A stretch of 54,014 bases of DNA, from the NCBI GenBank assembly GCA_002386465.1, contig DGIT01000140.1, positions 275-54,288 of the forward strand. The letters run 5' to 3'. The translations under genes and the position numbers were made by a program. Source of the DNA: Burkholderiales bacterium UBA4615. Its GTDB lineage: Bacteria; Pseudomonadota; Gammaproteobacteria; Burkholderiales; Burkholderiaceae_E. Below, in pieces: positions 1 to 8,664 of this stretch (positions within the stretch are counted from its first letter, which is position 1; the number at the start of each line of letters is the position of its first letter). A model generated the notes under the pieces. That model saw only the letters and a program-made list of their open reading frames with translations, did no database searches and was not told the DNA's origin.

Positions 1-37
1 AGCGTTCAATCTGAGCCAGGATCAAACTCTTCAGTTC
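1..37 (-). rRNA. rrs: 16S ribosomal RNA, 5' end only
   Basis: The reverse complement contains the universal bacterial 16S start, AGAGTTTGATCCTGGCTCAG, followed by ATTGAACGCT. The mature 5' end is placed at about base 37 by alignment with the E. coli 16S start from memory. The rest of the gene lies left of the window, so the rRNA operon reads leftward out of it. Very sure of identity; the exact mature end is good to a few bases. Confidence 0.97.
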
Positions 38-220
38 GATCTTTGGCAACTTACTTTTGGTAAGCCGCTTGCTCTATGGAATTGATCGTTGATTGCCGTG
101 ATTGCTCACGGCCACCTTGATCTATTCGCGAGAGCGTTTGTTTCTTTCCACTACGCCTAGGCCTTTCGGATTTGGCTTCGCGGTAAGGCATTTCATGCCC
201 AAACGCCCACGCTTATCGGC

Positions 221-240
221 TGTTCAATTTTTAAAGAGCA
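221..240 (-). promoter_or_regulatory. boxA-like antitermination element in the rRNA leader
   Basis: On the minus strand this reads TGCTCTTTAAAAATTGAACA, close to the boxA consensus TGCTCTTTAACAA used by Nus-factor antitermination complexes. It sits about 190 bases upstream of the mature 16S end, where boxA is expected. Role inferred from sequence and position. Confidence 0.65.
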
Positions 241-269
241 CGCTGTCTTGCGATCAGCACAGAAGCGGA

Positions 270-298
270 ATGATGCGGCTTCTTTTTCTCTTTGTCAA
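270..298 (-). promoter_or_regulatory. candidate rRNA promoter P2
   Basis: Minus strand: TTGACA (-35, 293-298), a 17-base spacer, then CATCAT (270-275), which matches 4 of 6 bases of the -10 consensus. The perfect -35 and ideal spacing support a second, weaker rrn promoter between P1 and boxA. The weak -10 keeps this tentative. Confidence 0.45.
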
Positions 299-433
299 GT
301 CGCGCCAGATTTTCGTTTGGCCTAGCCTGACACTCTGTTGAGCTCAGGCCGGTTTCCTGGCCTGCCGCTTCTTTGTGGCGCCGCCTTTGGCGAAACGCCG
401 CTGAGGAAGAACTTTTGTTCAGCAGAGCCAAAG

Positions 434-462
434 ATTATATCGGGCTTTTTTTAGGATTGCAA
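434..462 (-). promoter_or_regulatory. candidate rRNA promoter P1
   Basis: Minus strand: TTGCAA (-35, 457-462), an exact 17-base spacer containing an A-run, then a perfect TATAAT (-10, 434-439). It points toward the 16S gene about 400 bases downstream. The -35 is preceded by GCGAC, as at P2. This is the best sigma70-type promoter in the leader. Confidence 0.7.
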
Positions 463-730
463 GTCGCGTCAAAAATCCTTGGGAGCCGGGGCAGTCGTGC
501 TGGCGCCTCCCGTTGCCGCAACGCTTCTCCTTTCAGCGTCAAATCACTGATTCAGCAGCCGACGCGGGGCGGCCTTTGGCGAGGCTGGTCAGCGAATTTC
601 GCCCGGCTTGAAGTGGTGACGTGGCCTACACTGGGAGGTTTTCGCCCGCCAATGCGCGCGGTACGGTGGAAAGAACTTGTCCTACCGGCTGTGCGACGAC
701 GGCCCTTGTCATTCATTCCCCTTACGAGTC
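463..730. other. Intergenic region between rrn P1 and ppnP
   Basis: No credible gene in any frame: the open frames here have no recognisable product and end inside real genes. It should carry sequences upstream of rrn P1 on the minus strand and the ppnP promoter on the plus strand, but I see no convincing -35/-10 pair for ppnP and no strong Shine-Dalgarno directly before its ATG. Confidence 0.5.
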
Positions 731-1048
731 ATGACCACAGCACAGATCGATGGCGTGTCCATCACCACGCAGGCCAACGTGTATTTCGATGGAAAGTGCG
801 TGAGCCACAACCTCACCCGCTCTGATGGCAAGAAACTGTCGGTTGGCGTCATCCTTCCGGCCAGCCTGGTGTTCAGCACTGGCGCCCCGGAGGTGATGGA
901 GTGCGTAGCTGGTTCATGCGAATACAAGCTGGATGGCAGCACTGCATGGATACGATCGGGCCAGGGTGAGTCATTCAAGATACCCGGCAATTCGCGGTTT
1001 GAGATTCGCGTCACCGAGCAGTACCACTACATCTGTCACTTCGGCTGA
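731..1048 (+). CDS. ppnP: Pyrimidine/purine nucleoside phosphorylase PpnP
   Basis: A 105-residue single-domain cupin of the YaiE/DUF1255 family (PF06865), whose known activity is phosphorolysis of purine and pyrimidine nucleosides to base plus ribose 1-phosphate in the cytosol. The family pattern is visible: an early VYFDGKCVSH segment, a central GVILPASLVFSTGAPEVMEC segment, and a GQGESFKIPGNSRFEI segment near the C-terminus. Family members are about 95-105 residues. I chose ATG 731 because the longer frame from 677 adds 18 residues without family resemblance. argG begins 10 bases downstream, so the two are probably cotranscribed. Confidence 0.92.
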   Translation: MTTAQIDGVSITTQANVYFDGKCVSHNLTRSDGKKLSVGVILPASLVFSTGAPEVMECVAGSCEYKLDGSTAWIRSGQGESFKIPGNSRFEIRVTEQYHYICHFG

Positions 1049-1058
1049 GTCGAACATC

Positions 1059-2411
1059 ATGAGCACGATTCTGCAAGACCTGCCTAAGGGGCAGCGCGTC
1101 GGCATTGCTTTTTCGGGGGGTCTGGATACCAGCGCTGCGCTGCTTTGGATGAAGCAAAAAGGCGCCATGCCCTACGCGTACACCGCCAATCTCGGTCAGC
1201 CCGACGAGTCAGACTACGACGAGATTCCGCGCAAGGCCATGGCCTATGGCGCTGAGATGGCCCGCCTGGTCGATTGCCGTGCGCAGCTTGCACATGAGGG
1301 CATTGCGGCGATTCAGTGCTCGGCGTTTCACATCAGCACAGGCGGCATCACCTATTTCAACACCACGCCGCTGGGGCGCGCTGTCACCGGAACAATGCTG
1401 GTCGCAGCGATGCGGGAAGATGACGTCAACATCTGGGGCGACGGCTCCACGTTCAAGGGCAACGATATCGAGCGGTTCTATCGCTACGGTCTGCTGACCA
1501 ACCCCAGCCTGAAAATCTACAAGCCCTGGCTCGATCAGCTGTTCATCGACGAGTTGGGTGGGCGCGCAGAGATGTCTGCCTTCATGACTGCCGCCGGCTT
1601 TGGTTACAAGATGAGTGCGGAAAAGGCCTATTCGACCGACAGCAACATGCTCGGGGCCACGCACGAGGCCAAGGACCTTGAGCAGTTGAACAGCGGTATT
1701 CGCATCGTCAACCCGATCATGGGCGTGCCCTTCTGGCGCGAGGACTGCGTGGTCAAGGCCGAGGAAGTGACGGTGCGCTTCGATGAAGGGCAACCGGTCG
1801 CGCTGAACGGCCAGGAATTCGCCAACCCGGTGGAGCTGTTTCTCAAAGCCAATGAGATCGGCGGACGTCATGGGCTGGGGATGAGCGACCAGATTGAGAA
1901 CCGGATCATCGAGGCGAAGAGTCGCGGGATCTATGAAGCCCCGGGCATGGCCCTGTTGCACATCGCCTACGAACGCCTGGTCACCGGTATTCATAACGAG
2001 GACACCATTGAGCAGTACCGGATCAACGGACTGCGTCTGGGTCGTCTCTTGTATCAGGGCCGCTGGTTCGATCCGCAGGCCATCATGCTGCGCGAAACCG
2101 CACAACGCTGGGTGGCGCGCGCAGTCACGGGAGAGGTGACGCTTGAGTTGCGTCGCGGCAATGACTACAGCATCCTGAACACCGAGAGTCCCAACCTCAC
2201 CTACGCTCCCGAGCGACTCAGCATGGAGAAGGTGGAAGACGCGCCTTTCACGCCACTGGATCGGATCGGTCAGCTGACCATGCGCAACCTGGACATCACT
2301 GATACACGAAGCAAGCTGGGCATCTATGCGAACTCGGGACTGCTGTTAAGCGGCGATGGGCCGCACCTCTTCAAGCTGGAAGACGGCCGCAAACAGGAGA
2401 CCGGCAAGTAG
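1059..2411 (+). CDS. argG: Argininosuccinate synthase
   Basis: Condenses citrulline and aspartate with ATP to argininosuccinate, the penultimate step of arginine synthesis in the cytosol. The 450-residue protein belongs to the longer E. coli-type ArgG subfamily (about 447 residues). The P-loop-like ATP pyrophosphatase motif SGGLDTS is at residues 19-25, followed by the YAYTANLGQPDE segment. The start at 1059 gives the family-typical N-terminus MSTILQDLPKGQRVGIAF; the open frame extends upstream into ppnP but that part has no family similarity. It follows ppnP by 10 bases and is followed by a hairpin that may end the transcript. Confidence 0.96.
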   Translation: MSTILQDLPKGQRVGIAFSGGLDTSAALLWMKQKGAMPYAYTANLGQPDESDYDEIPRKAMAYGAEMARLVDCRAQLAHEGIAAIQCSAFHISTGGITYFNTTPLGRAVTGTMLVAAMREDDVNIWGDGSTFKGNDIERFYRYGLLTNPSLKIYKPWLDQLFIDELGGRAEMSAFMTAAGFGYKMSAEKAYSTDSNMLGATHEAKDLEQLNSGIRIVNPIMGVPFWREDCVVKAEEVTVRFDEGQPVALNGQEFANPVELFLKANEIGGRHGLGMSDQIENRIIEAKSRGIYEAPGMALLHIAYERLVTGIHNEDTIEQYRINGLRLGRLLYQGRWFDPQAIMLRETAQRWVARAVTGEVTLELRRGNDYSILNTESPNLTYAPERLSMEKVEDAPFTPLDRIGQLTMRNLDITDTRSKLGIYANSGLLLSGDGPHLFKLEDGRKQETGK

Positions 2412-2421
2412 CCACGGCGTC

Positions 2422-2441
2422 CCCGCATGACACCATGCGGG
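2422..2441 (+). terminator. Hairpin after argG, possible terminator
   Basis: CCCGCATG and CATGCGGG form a perfect 8-bp stem with an ACAC loop, starting 10 bases after the argG stop. No T-tract follows, so it is not a classic intrinsic terminator. Position and stem strength still suggest transcript end formation or stabilisation. Confidence 0.45.
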
Positions 2442-2535
2442 CGATTGATGTCGAAGGCCTGGTCGGTGTCTCAAAGAGGCCTGAAATGGCTGTGCTAACC
2501 TCGACCGGATACGTGAGGAAGGGGAGGCAGATCGC

Positions 2536-3327
2536 ATGTCAGACGATCGGACAGTCACACTTGCAGTGCAGGCCGGAGTTGCGCGGATCACGCTCAATCG
2601 GCCCGACAAACTCAACAGTTTTACCCGCGTGATGCACGCGGAACTGGCCGAGGCCATCGGCCTGATCGAGCGTGATCCGGGCGTGCGCGCAGTCTTGCTG
2701 CAGGGGACCGGGCGCGCCTTCTGTGCCGGTCAGGATCTCGCTGATTTGTCCTTCGATCCGAAATCGCCCACCGAGCTCGGTGAGCTGATCGACTCCACCT
2801 TCAACCCGCTGGTGCGCCGCATTCAGGCGCTGCCCAAACCCGTGGTGGCACGCATCCAGGGCGTGGCTGCGGGCGCGGGTGCAAACCTGGCGCTCGCATG
2901 CGATCTGGTGATCGCGGCCCGCTCCGCCAGCTTCTTGCAGGCTTTCGTGAACATCGGGCTGGTGCCCGACTCCGGCGGCACCTGGTTCCTGCCGCGCACA
3001 GTCGGTACGGCACGTGCCATGGGTCTGGCAATGCTCGGCGAAAAGCTTCCCGCCGAGAAGGCTGAGCAGTGGGGGCTGATCTGGAAGTGCGTGGATGATG
3101 AACACCTCGATGCCGAGGTCGACGCACTGACCGGGCGTCTGGCACTCATGCCTACAGCTGCTTTAGCCGGAATCAAGCAGGCGATTCGCGAAGCGGCGAC
3201 GCAAACACTGGACGCGCAGCTCGATCTTGAGCGCGATTTGCAGCGTCGCATGGGCGCCAGTCACGATTACAACGAGGGCGTAGCTGCTTTTCTGGCCAAG
3301 CGCGCGCCGCGCTTCGAGGGTCGCTGA
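2536..3327 (+). CDS. paaG: Phenylacetate-pathway enoyl-CoA isomerase PaaG
   Basis: Crotonase-fold enzyme of 263 residues. PaaG isomerises the ring 1,2-epoxide of phenylacetyl-CoA to the oxepin and also acts on later beta-oxidation intermediates. It resembles PaaG more than generic hydratases: NRPDKLNSF at 21-29, oxyanion-hole segment AFCAGQDLADL at 61-71, and GLVPDSGGTW at 141-150 with an Asp in the position expected for the catalytic residue. An AGGAAGGGG-like purine run lies about 10 bases before the ATG. It heads a run of overlapping genes with paaI and paaK, which supports the aromatic role. Confidence 0.87.
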   Translation: MSDDRTVTLAVQAGVARITLNRPDKLNSFTRVMHAELAEAIGLIERDPGVRAVLLQGTGRAFCAGQDLADLSFDPKSPTELGELIDSTFNPLVRRIQALPKPVVARIQGVAAGAGANLALACDLVIAARSASFLQAFVNIGLVPDSGGTWFLPRTVGTARAMGLAMLGEKLPAEKAEQWGLIWKCVDDEHLDAEVDALTGRLALMPTAALAGIKQAIREAATQTLDAQLDLERDLQRRMGASHDYNEGVAAFLAKRAPRFEGR

Positions 3328-3329
3328 CC

Positions 3330-3809
3330 ATGTCGACCGGGCCACTGGCAATCGCCCAGGAGGTCGCACGTCTCATGTGGGCCGATGATCGCGCATCTCA
3401 GGCCTTGGGCATGCAGCTCCTTGAAGTGCGGCCTGGCTATGCCCGAATCAGCATGACCGTACGCCGCGATATGACCAACGGACATGGCATGTGTCACGGA
3501 GGATTCATGTTTCTGCTGGCCGACAGCACGTTCGCTTTTGCCTGCAACAGCCATAACCAGAAAGCCGTGGCAGCCAGTGCCGAGATCCATTTTCTGGCGC
3601 CTGCACATGAAGGCGATGTGCTGACCGCAGAGGGCCAGGAGCAGCATCTGGCCGGACGCAGCGGGGTCTATGACACCCGGGTCACCGATCAGAACGGCAA
3701 GCTGGTGGCCCTGTTTCGTGGCAAATCGGCCACGATCAAAGGCCAGTTCATCGAGGCCAGCGCCACCGGGCACAGCCAGTCCAACCCCCATCACGGAGAC
3801 GGGCCATGA
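3330..3809 (+). CDS. paaI: Hydroxyphenylacetyl-CoA thioesterase PaaI
   Basis: Hotdog-fold thioesterase of 159 residues. PaaI hydrolyses stalled phenylacetyl-CoA and hydroxyphenylacetyl-CoA to free trapped CoA. The HGG motif is at 56-58 with a conserved acidic residue (Asp65) in FLLADS, then the SAEIHFLAPAHEGD strand pattern typical of the family. Only two bases separate the paaG stop from this ATG, and its own stop overlaps the paaK start as ATGA, so translation is probably coupled. Confidence 0.9.
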   Translation: MSTGPLAIAQEVARLMWADDRASQALGMQLLEVRPGYARISMTVRRDMTNGHGMCHGGFMFLLADSTFAFACNSHNQKAVAASAEIHFLAPAHEGDVLTAEGQEQHLAGRSGVYDTRVTDQNGKLVALFRGKSATIKGQFIEASATGHSQSNPHHGDGP

Positions 3810-5101
3810 CGCGCTTTCCTTTGGAACCCATTGAAACCGGCAGCATCGATGCGCTGCGCGCGTTGCAGTTGCAGCGGCTCAAATGGTCGCTTGGGCATGC
3901 CTATGATCATGTAGCCCACTACCGCGCCAAATTCGATGCAGCCGGTGTACATCCGTCAGATCTGCGCACACTGGAGGATCTGTCTAAGTTTCCATTTACA
4001 ACCAAAGCCGATCTGCGTGACACCTACCCGTTCGGCATGTTTGCCGTGCCGCGTGAGCAGGTGGTGCGCATTCATGCGTCCAGCGGCACAACCGGCAAGC
4101 CAACCGTCGTGGGCTATACCGCTCAGGACATCTCCACCTGGGCTGACCTGGTCGCGCGCTCAATACGTGCAGCAGGCGCACGCCCCGGCGACATGGTGCA
4201 TGTCAGCTATGGCTACGGTCTGTTCACAGGGGGGCTGGGTGCACACTACGGCGCCGAGCGACTCGGCCTGACCGTGGTGCCCTTCGGCGGCGGTCAGACT
4301 GAAAAGCAGGTGCAACTGCTCACCGATTTCAAGCCCTCGATCATCATGGTGACGCCCAGCTACATGCTGGCGATTGCCGATGAATTCGAGCGCCAGGGCA
4401 TCGACCCGAAATCGAGCAGCCTGCGGCTGGGCATCTTCGGTGCAGAGCCCTGGACCAACGAAATGCGCACCGCGCTTGAGACCCGCATGCAGATCGACGC
4501 TGTCGACATCTACGGCTTGTCGGAAGTAATGGGTCCTGGAGTCGCGAGCGAATGCGTCGAGACAAAAGACGGCCCGACCATCTGGGAAGATCATTTCTTG
4601 CCTGAAATCGTCGACCCGGTGACGGGTGAACCGGTGCCCGACGGACAGGAAGGTGAACTCGTGTTCACCTCGCTGACCAAGGAAGCGCTGCCGATCGTGC
4701 GCTACCGCACGAGAGACCTGACCTGTCTGTTGCCTGGTACCGCGCGCACCATGCGACGCATGCGAAAAATAACAGGGCGCTCGGATGACATGATGATCAT
4801 CCGCGGCGTGAACGTCTTTCCTTCGCAGATCGAGGAACTCATCCTCAAGCGGCCCCATCTGGCGCCGCACTATGTTTGCGAAATCGACAGAGAGGGGCCC
4901 ATGGACACGCTCACGGTGCGTGTCGAGGCGAAGTCCCCTGACCAATCGAGTGGCTCGGAGGCGGCAGGTGAACAAGTCGCGCTCGAGCATGCGATCAAGT
5001 CCCTGATCGGCGTGTCGTGCCGCGTCAGGATCGAGGCGGCCGGAGCGATCGAACGATCGGTCGGCAAGGCCCGCCGTGTGATTGACCGGAGACCCCGATG
5101 A
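3806..5101 (+). CDS. paaK: Phenylacetate-CoA ligase
   Basis: AMP-forming ligase (ANL superfamily, 431 residues) that activates phenylacetate to phenylacetyl-CoA in the cytosol, the first step of the pathway. The phosphate-binding loop SSGTTGKPT is at 92-100, then YGLSEVMGPG, the RYRTRDLT hinge region and a C-terminal domain with GRSDDMMIIRGVNVFPSQIE. Length matches PaaK (about 430-440). The start overlaps the paaI stop by four bases and the stop overlaps acuI by four. No ring epoxidase genes (paaABCDE) or paaZ lie in this window. Confidence 0.95.
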   Translation: MTRFPLEPIETGSIDALRALQLQRLKWSLGHAYDHVAHYRAKFDAAGVHPSDLRTLEDLSKFPFTTKADLRDTYPFGMFAVPREQVVRIHASSGTTGKPTVVGYTAQDISTWADLVARSIRAAGARPGDMVHVSYGYGLFTGGLGAHYGAERLGLTVVPFGGGQTEKQVQLLTDFKPSIIMVTPSYMLAIADEFERQGIDPKSSSLRLGIFGAEPWTNEMRTALETRMQIDAVDIYGLSEVMGPGVASECVETKDGPTIWEDHFLPEIVDPVTGEPVPDGQEGELVFTSLTKEALPIVRYRTRDLTCLLPGTARTMRRMRKITGRSDDMMIIRGVNVFPSQIEELILKRPHLAPHYVCEIDREGPMDTLTVRVEAKSPDQSSGSEAAGEQVALEHAIKSLIGVSCRVRIEAAGAIERSVGKARRVIDRRPR

Positions 5102-6102
5102 GTACTGCCTTTCGTGCCCTGCTGCTTGAGAAAAATGACGCAGGCGTCAGCGCCTCGCTGCGCGAACTAACCGACGCCGACCTGGCCACCCACGCCGGCG
5201 ATGGCGACGTGGTGGTGCGCATTGCGCATTCAACGATCAACTACAAGGATGGTCTGGCCATCGCCAACAAGTCGCCCGTGGTGCGCAAGTGGCCGATGGT
5301 GCCTGGCATTGACGGTGCAGGCACGGTCGAATCCAGCACACATGCCGGCTTCAAGGCAGGCGACAAGGTTGTGCTGAATGGCTGGGGTGTAGGCGAAACC
5401 CACTGGGGCTGTCTGGCTGGCAAGGCCCGTCTGAAGGGCGACTGGCTGGTGCCTCTGCCCGCCTCGCTGTCAACGAAGCAGGCCATGGCCATTGGCACCG
5501 CGGGCTATACCGCCATGTTGTGCGTCATGGCGCTGCATGCGCAGGGCGTGAAACCGGCCGACGGCGAAGTGCTGGTCACCGGCGCGGCAGGCGGTGTGGG
5601 GAGCGTGGCCATCGCATTGCTCTCGGGCCTGGGCTATCGCGTCGCCGCATCCACAGGGCGGGCATCTGAATCCGACTACCTGAAGGCGCTCGGTGCGGGC
5701 GAGATCATCGATCGTGCGACGCTTTCTGCGCCCGGCAAGCCGCTGCAAAAGGAACGCTGGGCCGGCGTCGTGGATGCCGTGGGCTCGCATACGCTGGCCA
5801 ACGCCTGCGCGCAGATGCGCTACCGCGGTGTCGTGGCAGCCTGCGGACTGGCACAGGGCATGGATTTTCCTGCGAGCGTGGCGCCCTTCATCTTGCGCGG
5901 GGTGCGACTGATCGGTATCGATTCAGTGATGTGCCCTCAAGCCGAGCGGCGTGTAGCCTGGGAGCGACTGGGCAAGGAACTCGACCTGGCCAAGCTCGAC
6001 GCCATGACCACGCAGATCGGGCTGGCGCAGGCCATCGATGCGGCACCGCGCATTCTGGCGGGCCAGGTGCGCGGTCGACTCGTGGTGGACGTCGCAGCCT
6101 GA
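5098..6102 (+). CDS. acuI: Acrylyl-CoA reductase AcuI/YhdH-type MDR oxidoreductase
   Basis: Zinc-independent medium-chain dehydrogenase/reductase of 334 residues. The family reduces acryloyl-CoA to propionyl-CoA with NADPH, a detoxification and assimilation step. It shows INYKDGLAI near residue 50, the nucleotide-binding glycine motif VTGAAGGVGSVA, and the YhdH-type GVRLIGIDSVMCP segment near the C-terminus. Structural zinc cysteines are absent, as expected. It is translationally coupled to paaK. The physiological substrate inside a phenylacetate operon is not obvious: it may handle acryloyl-CoA or act as a general enoyl reductase. Confidence 0.85.
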   Translation: MSTAFRALLLEKNDAGVSASLRELTDADLATHAGDGDVVVRIAHSTINYKDGLAIANKSPVVRKWPMVPGIDGAGTVESSTHAGFKAGDKVVLNGWGVGETHWGCLAGKARLKGDWLVPLPASLSTKQAMAIGTAGYTAMLCVMALHAQGVKPADGEVLVTGAAGGVGSVAIALLSGLGYRVAASTGRASESDYLKALGAGEIIDRATLSAPGKPLQKERWAGVVDAVGSHTLANACAQMRYRGVVAACGLAQGMDFPASVAPFILRGVRLIGIDSVMCPQAERRVAWERLGKELDLAKLDAMTTQIGLAQAIDAAPRILAGQVRGRLVVDVAA

Positions 6103-6112
6103 GCGGCACAGC

Positions 6113-6730
6113 TTGAGCGCGCCGCGGTGCATCGGCATCCTGCTGGCCGCAGGGCGCGGCAGGCGATTCGATCCTCAAGGCGTGCGCAGCAAACTGCTGC
6201 AGCGCATTGAGGGCCGTGAGGTGGCAGCGCGCGCCTGTCATGCGCTTGCTGCCGGGTGCGATCAGGTGATCGCTGTGGTCAGGCCCGATTCACCCGATGC
6301 GCTCACGCAGATTCTGCAACAGCAAGGCGCGCATGTGATGGTCTGCGCCGATGCGGATCTGGGGATGGGGCACAGTCTGGCCGCTGCCGCCCATGCGGTG
6401 CTTGCTCTGCAGGACCCGGTTGATGCCGTCATGGTCATGCCTGCCGACATGCCCTGGATGACCGCTGAAACCGTGCAATCGCTGAGGCTGTTCTGGAGTG
6501 AGATGCCGGCGGCTGAACGCTCTGCCTGCATCGCGCAGCCCACGCTGCCCGACGGAACACCAGGTCACCCGGTGCTGTTCGGCTGTGACCACTTGAGCAC
6601 GCTCTGTGGTCTCAGCGGCGATGCCGGTGCGCGCGCGCTGCTGCGACAACACCCACCGGCAACGCTCGTGCTGGACGACCCGGGCATACTGCAGGACATC
6701 GACGTCCCCAGCGACCTGCCGCCATCGTGA
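6113..6730 (+). CDS. MobA/MocA-like nucleotidyltransferase
   Basis: A 205-residue GT-A-like NTP transferase (MobA-like, PF12804). It has the IGILLAAGRGRRF nucleotide-binding loop at the N-terminus, a lysine in RSKLL, and the acidic VMVMPADMPWM segment for metal binding. The relatives that fit best are MocA-type molybdopterin cytidylyltransferases, which serve xanthine-oxidase-family enzymes. No such enzyme is in the window, so the acceptor is unknown. I chose TTG 6113, since upstream codons overlap acuI and lack similarity. The stop overlaps the next gene's GTG (GTGA). Confidence 0.75.
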   Translation: MSAPRCIGILLAAGRGRRFDPQGVRSKLLQRIEGREVAARACHALAAGCDQVIAVVRPDSPDALTQILQQQGAHVMVCADADLGMGHSLAAAAHAVLALQDPVDAVMVMPADMPWMTAETVQSLRLFWSEMPAAERSACIAQPTLPDGTPGHPVLFGCDHLSTLCGLSGDAGARALLRQHPPATLVLDDPGILQDIDVPSDLPPS

Positions 6731-8664
6731 ACGCACCGACCCGACGTACCCCGCGACGCACCGTCTCCTCATCCTCTGCCCGATTGGTCTTCGACCCGAT
6801 CCTCTATCGCATTGATCCGGCCGACCCGCATGCCCATCTTCTGACGGTGACCCTGATCGTCGCCCGGCCTGCAAAGGGAGGGCAGTTGCTGACCCTTCCG
6901 GCATGGATTCCGGGCAGCTACATGATTCGCGAGTTTGCGCGTCACATCGTGTCGATCAGCGCACATGTCGGCACCCGCACTGTGGGCCTGGAAAAGATCG
7001 ACAAGCACACCTGGCGCGCTGACGCTACTGAGGGTCCGCTCACGGTGACCTACACGGTCTACGCCTGGGATCTGTCTGTGCGGGCTGCGCACTTCGACGC
7101 CAATCACTGCTTCATCAATGCGACCAGCGTGTGTTTGCAAGTGGTGGGCCAGGATCATCTGCCGTGCACAGTGGAGTTGCTCGCGCCCCCGGCGCAACAA
7201 GCGAGCGGCTGGCGCGTGGCCACAACCCTGCCTCGAGCAGGCGCCAAGCCCTATGGATTCGGTCGATATCGCAGTGCCGACTATGACGCGCTGGCGGATC
7301 ACCCGATCGAGATGGGGCGCTTTTCGCTGTCGACCTTTGATGCAGCCGGTGCCTCGCATGACCTCGTCATCACCGGCGTGTCCGATGTAGACCATGCGCG
7401 TTTGGGGCGCGACTTGAGCGCTGTGTGCGCCGCGCAGGCGGCCCTGTTCGAACCCCGCACCAGGCGGGCACCGTTTGACCGGTATCTCTTTCTGACGAGT
7501 GCAGTCGGCGAAGGCTACGGTGGCCTGGAGCATCGCGACAGCACGGCGCTGCTGTGCAGCCGCAATGATCTGCCCTGGCAAGGCATGCAGGCCATGACCG
7601 ATGGTTATCGCACCTTTCTGGGCCTGGCCAGCCACGAGTATTTTCATGCCTGGCATGTCAAACGCATCAAGCCGGCAGTGTTTGTGCCCTATGACCTCAC
7701 GCGCGAGGTGCACACGCGCCTGCTTTGGATTTTCGAGGGATTCACCTCCTACTACGACGACCTGATGCTCGTGCGCTCAGGTGTGATCTCTGAACAGGAA
7801 TACCTCACGCTATTGGGCCGCAGCATCTCCGGAGTGCTGCGCGGGCCTGGGCGACATGTGCAAAGCGTGGCCGAATCGAGCTTCGATGCCTGGAGCAAGT
7901 ACTACCGTCAGGACGAGAACTCGCCCAACAGCATCGTGAGCTACTACGCCAAAGGTGCACTGGTAGCCATGGCCATTGATTTGAGCGTGCGCGCCCGCAC
8001 GGCAGGTCGCGCGTCACTGGATGATGTGATGCGTCTCATGTGGACCCGTTATGGGCGGGATTTCTATGCAGTGAATGGCGGGCCGGGCAGCAATCAGCGC
8101 GGTGTACCCGAGGACGGCTTTGCCGGCCTGTTGCGCGAAGCCACGGGGGTTTCGCTGGGTGCGACGCTTTCGGGCTGGGTGAATGGCACAGGCGATCTGC
8201 CCCTGGCGCGACTGCTGGCACCGTTCGGTGTGAACCTGTCGATCGCAGCCACGGACGCTGCGCCCACACTGGGCATCCGTGTGGCGCAGCGCGGTGCAGA
8301 CCTCACCGTGGCCACCGCCTACAGCGGTGGTGCGGCACACCGCGCTGGCCTGTCGGCAGGCGACATCGTAGTGGCCTGCGATGGCTTGCGGGTGAGCAGT
8401 GAGGCCTCGCTTAAAGCCCTCCTGACACGGCGCAAGGCGGGTCAGCGTGTGCGGCTGATTGCCTTCAGGCGCGATGAACTGCTTGAAGTCGAGGCCGCGT
8501 TGGACGCTCCGGCGCGTGCGGAAGCGCGACTGACGCTCGATACGAACAAGCATGCGCTGCGTGACGGCTGGCTGGGCACACGTCGACGCCCCGCCCCGCA
8601 GGCAGGCGACAAGGTCAGGCAAACAACTGCTGCAGCGCCTGCCCGGGATCGTCGGCGCGCATAA
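6727..8664 (+). CDS. M61-family glycyl aminopeptidase-like metallopeptidase with PDZ domain
   Basis: A 645-residue protein of the M61 family. The zinc motif HEYFH is at 303-307 (HEYFHAWH), with the downstream glutamate in WIFEGFTSYY at residue 337. An N-terminal beta-sandwich contains the family's PAWIPGSYMIREF segment, and a PDZ domain lies around 510-600. There is no clear signal peptide, so it is probably cytosolic. The GTG start overlaps the previous stop. Its 3' end overlaps the convergent trpC by 50 bp. The natural substrate of this family in bacteria is poorly defined. Confidence 0.88.
   Translation: MNAPTRRTPRRTVSSSSARLVFDPILYRIDPADPHAHLLTVTLIVARPAKGGQLLTLPAWIPGSYMIREFARHIVSISAHVGTRTVGLEKIDKHTWRADATEGPLTVTYTVYAWDLSVRAAHFDANHCFINATSVCLQVVGQDHLPCTVELLAPPAQQASGWRVATTLPRAGAKPYGFGRYRSADYDALADHPIEMGRFSLSTFDAAGASHDLVITGVSDVDHARLGRDLSAVCAAQAALFEPRTRRAPFDRYLFLTSAVGEGYGGLEHRDSTALLCSRNDLPWQGMQAMTDGYRTFLGLASHEYFHAWHVKRIKPAVFVPYDLTREVHTRLLWIFEGFTSYYDDLMLVRSGVISEQEYLTLLGRSISGVLRGPGRHVQSVAESSFDAWSKYYRQDENSPNSIVSYYAKGALVAMAIDLSVRARTAGRASLDDVMRLMWTRYGRDFYAVNGGPGSNQRGVPEDGFAGLLREATGVSLGATLSGWVNGTGDLPLARLLAPFGVNLSIAATDAAPTLGIRVAQRGADLTVATAYSGGAAHRAGLSAGDIVVACDGLRVSSEASLKALLTRRKAGQRVRLIAFRRDELLEVEAALDAPARAEARLTLDTNKHALRDGWLGTRRRPAPQAGDKVRQTTAAAPARDRRRA

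Noticed and set aside
1209..2105. A 298-residue minus-strand open frame inside argG
   Set aside because: It is antisense to an unmistakable ArgG and shows only the composition expected of a shadow frame in GC-rich DNA.
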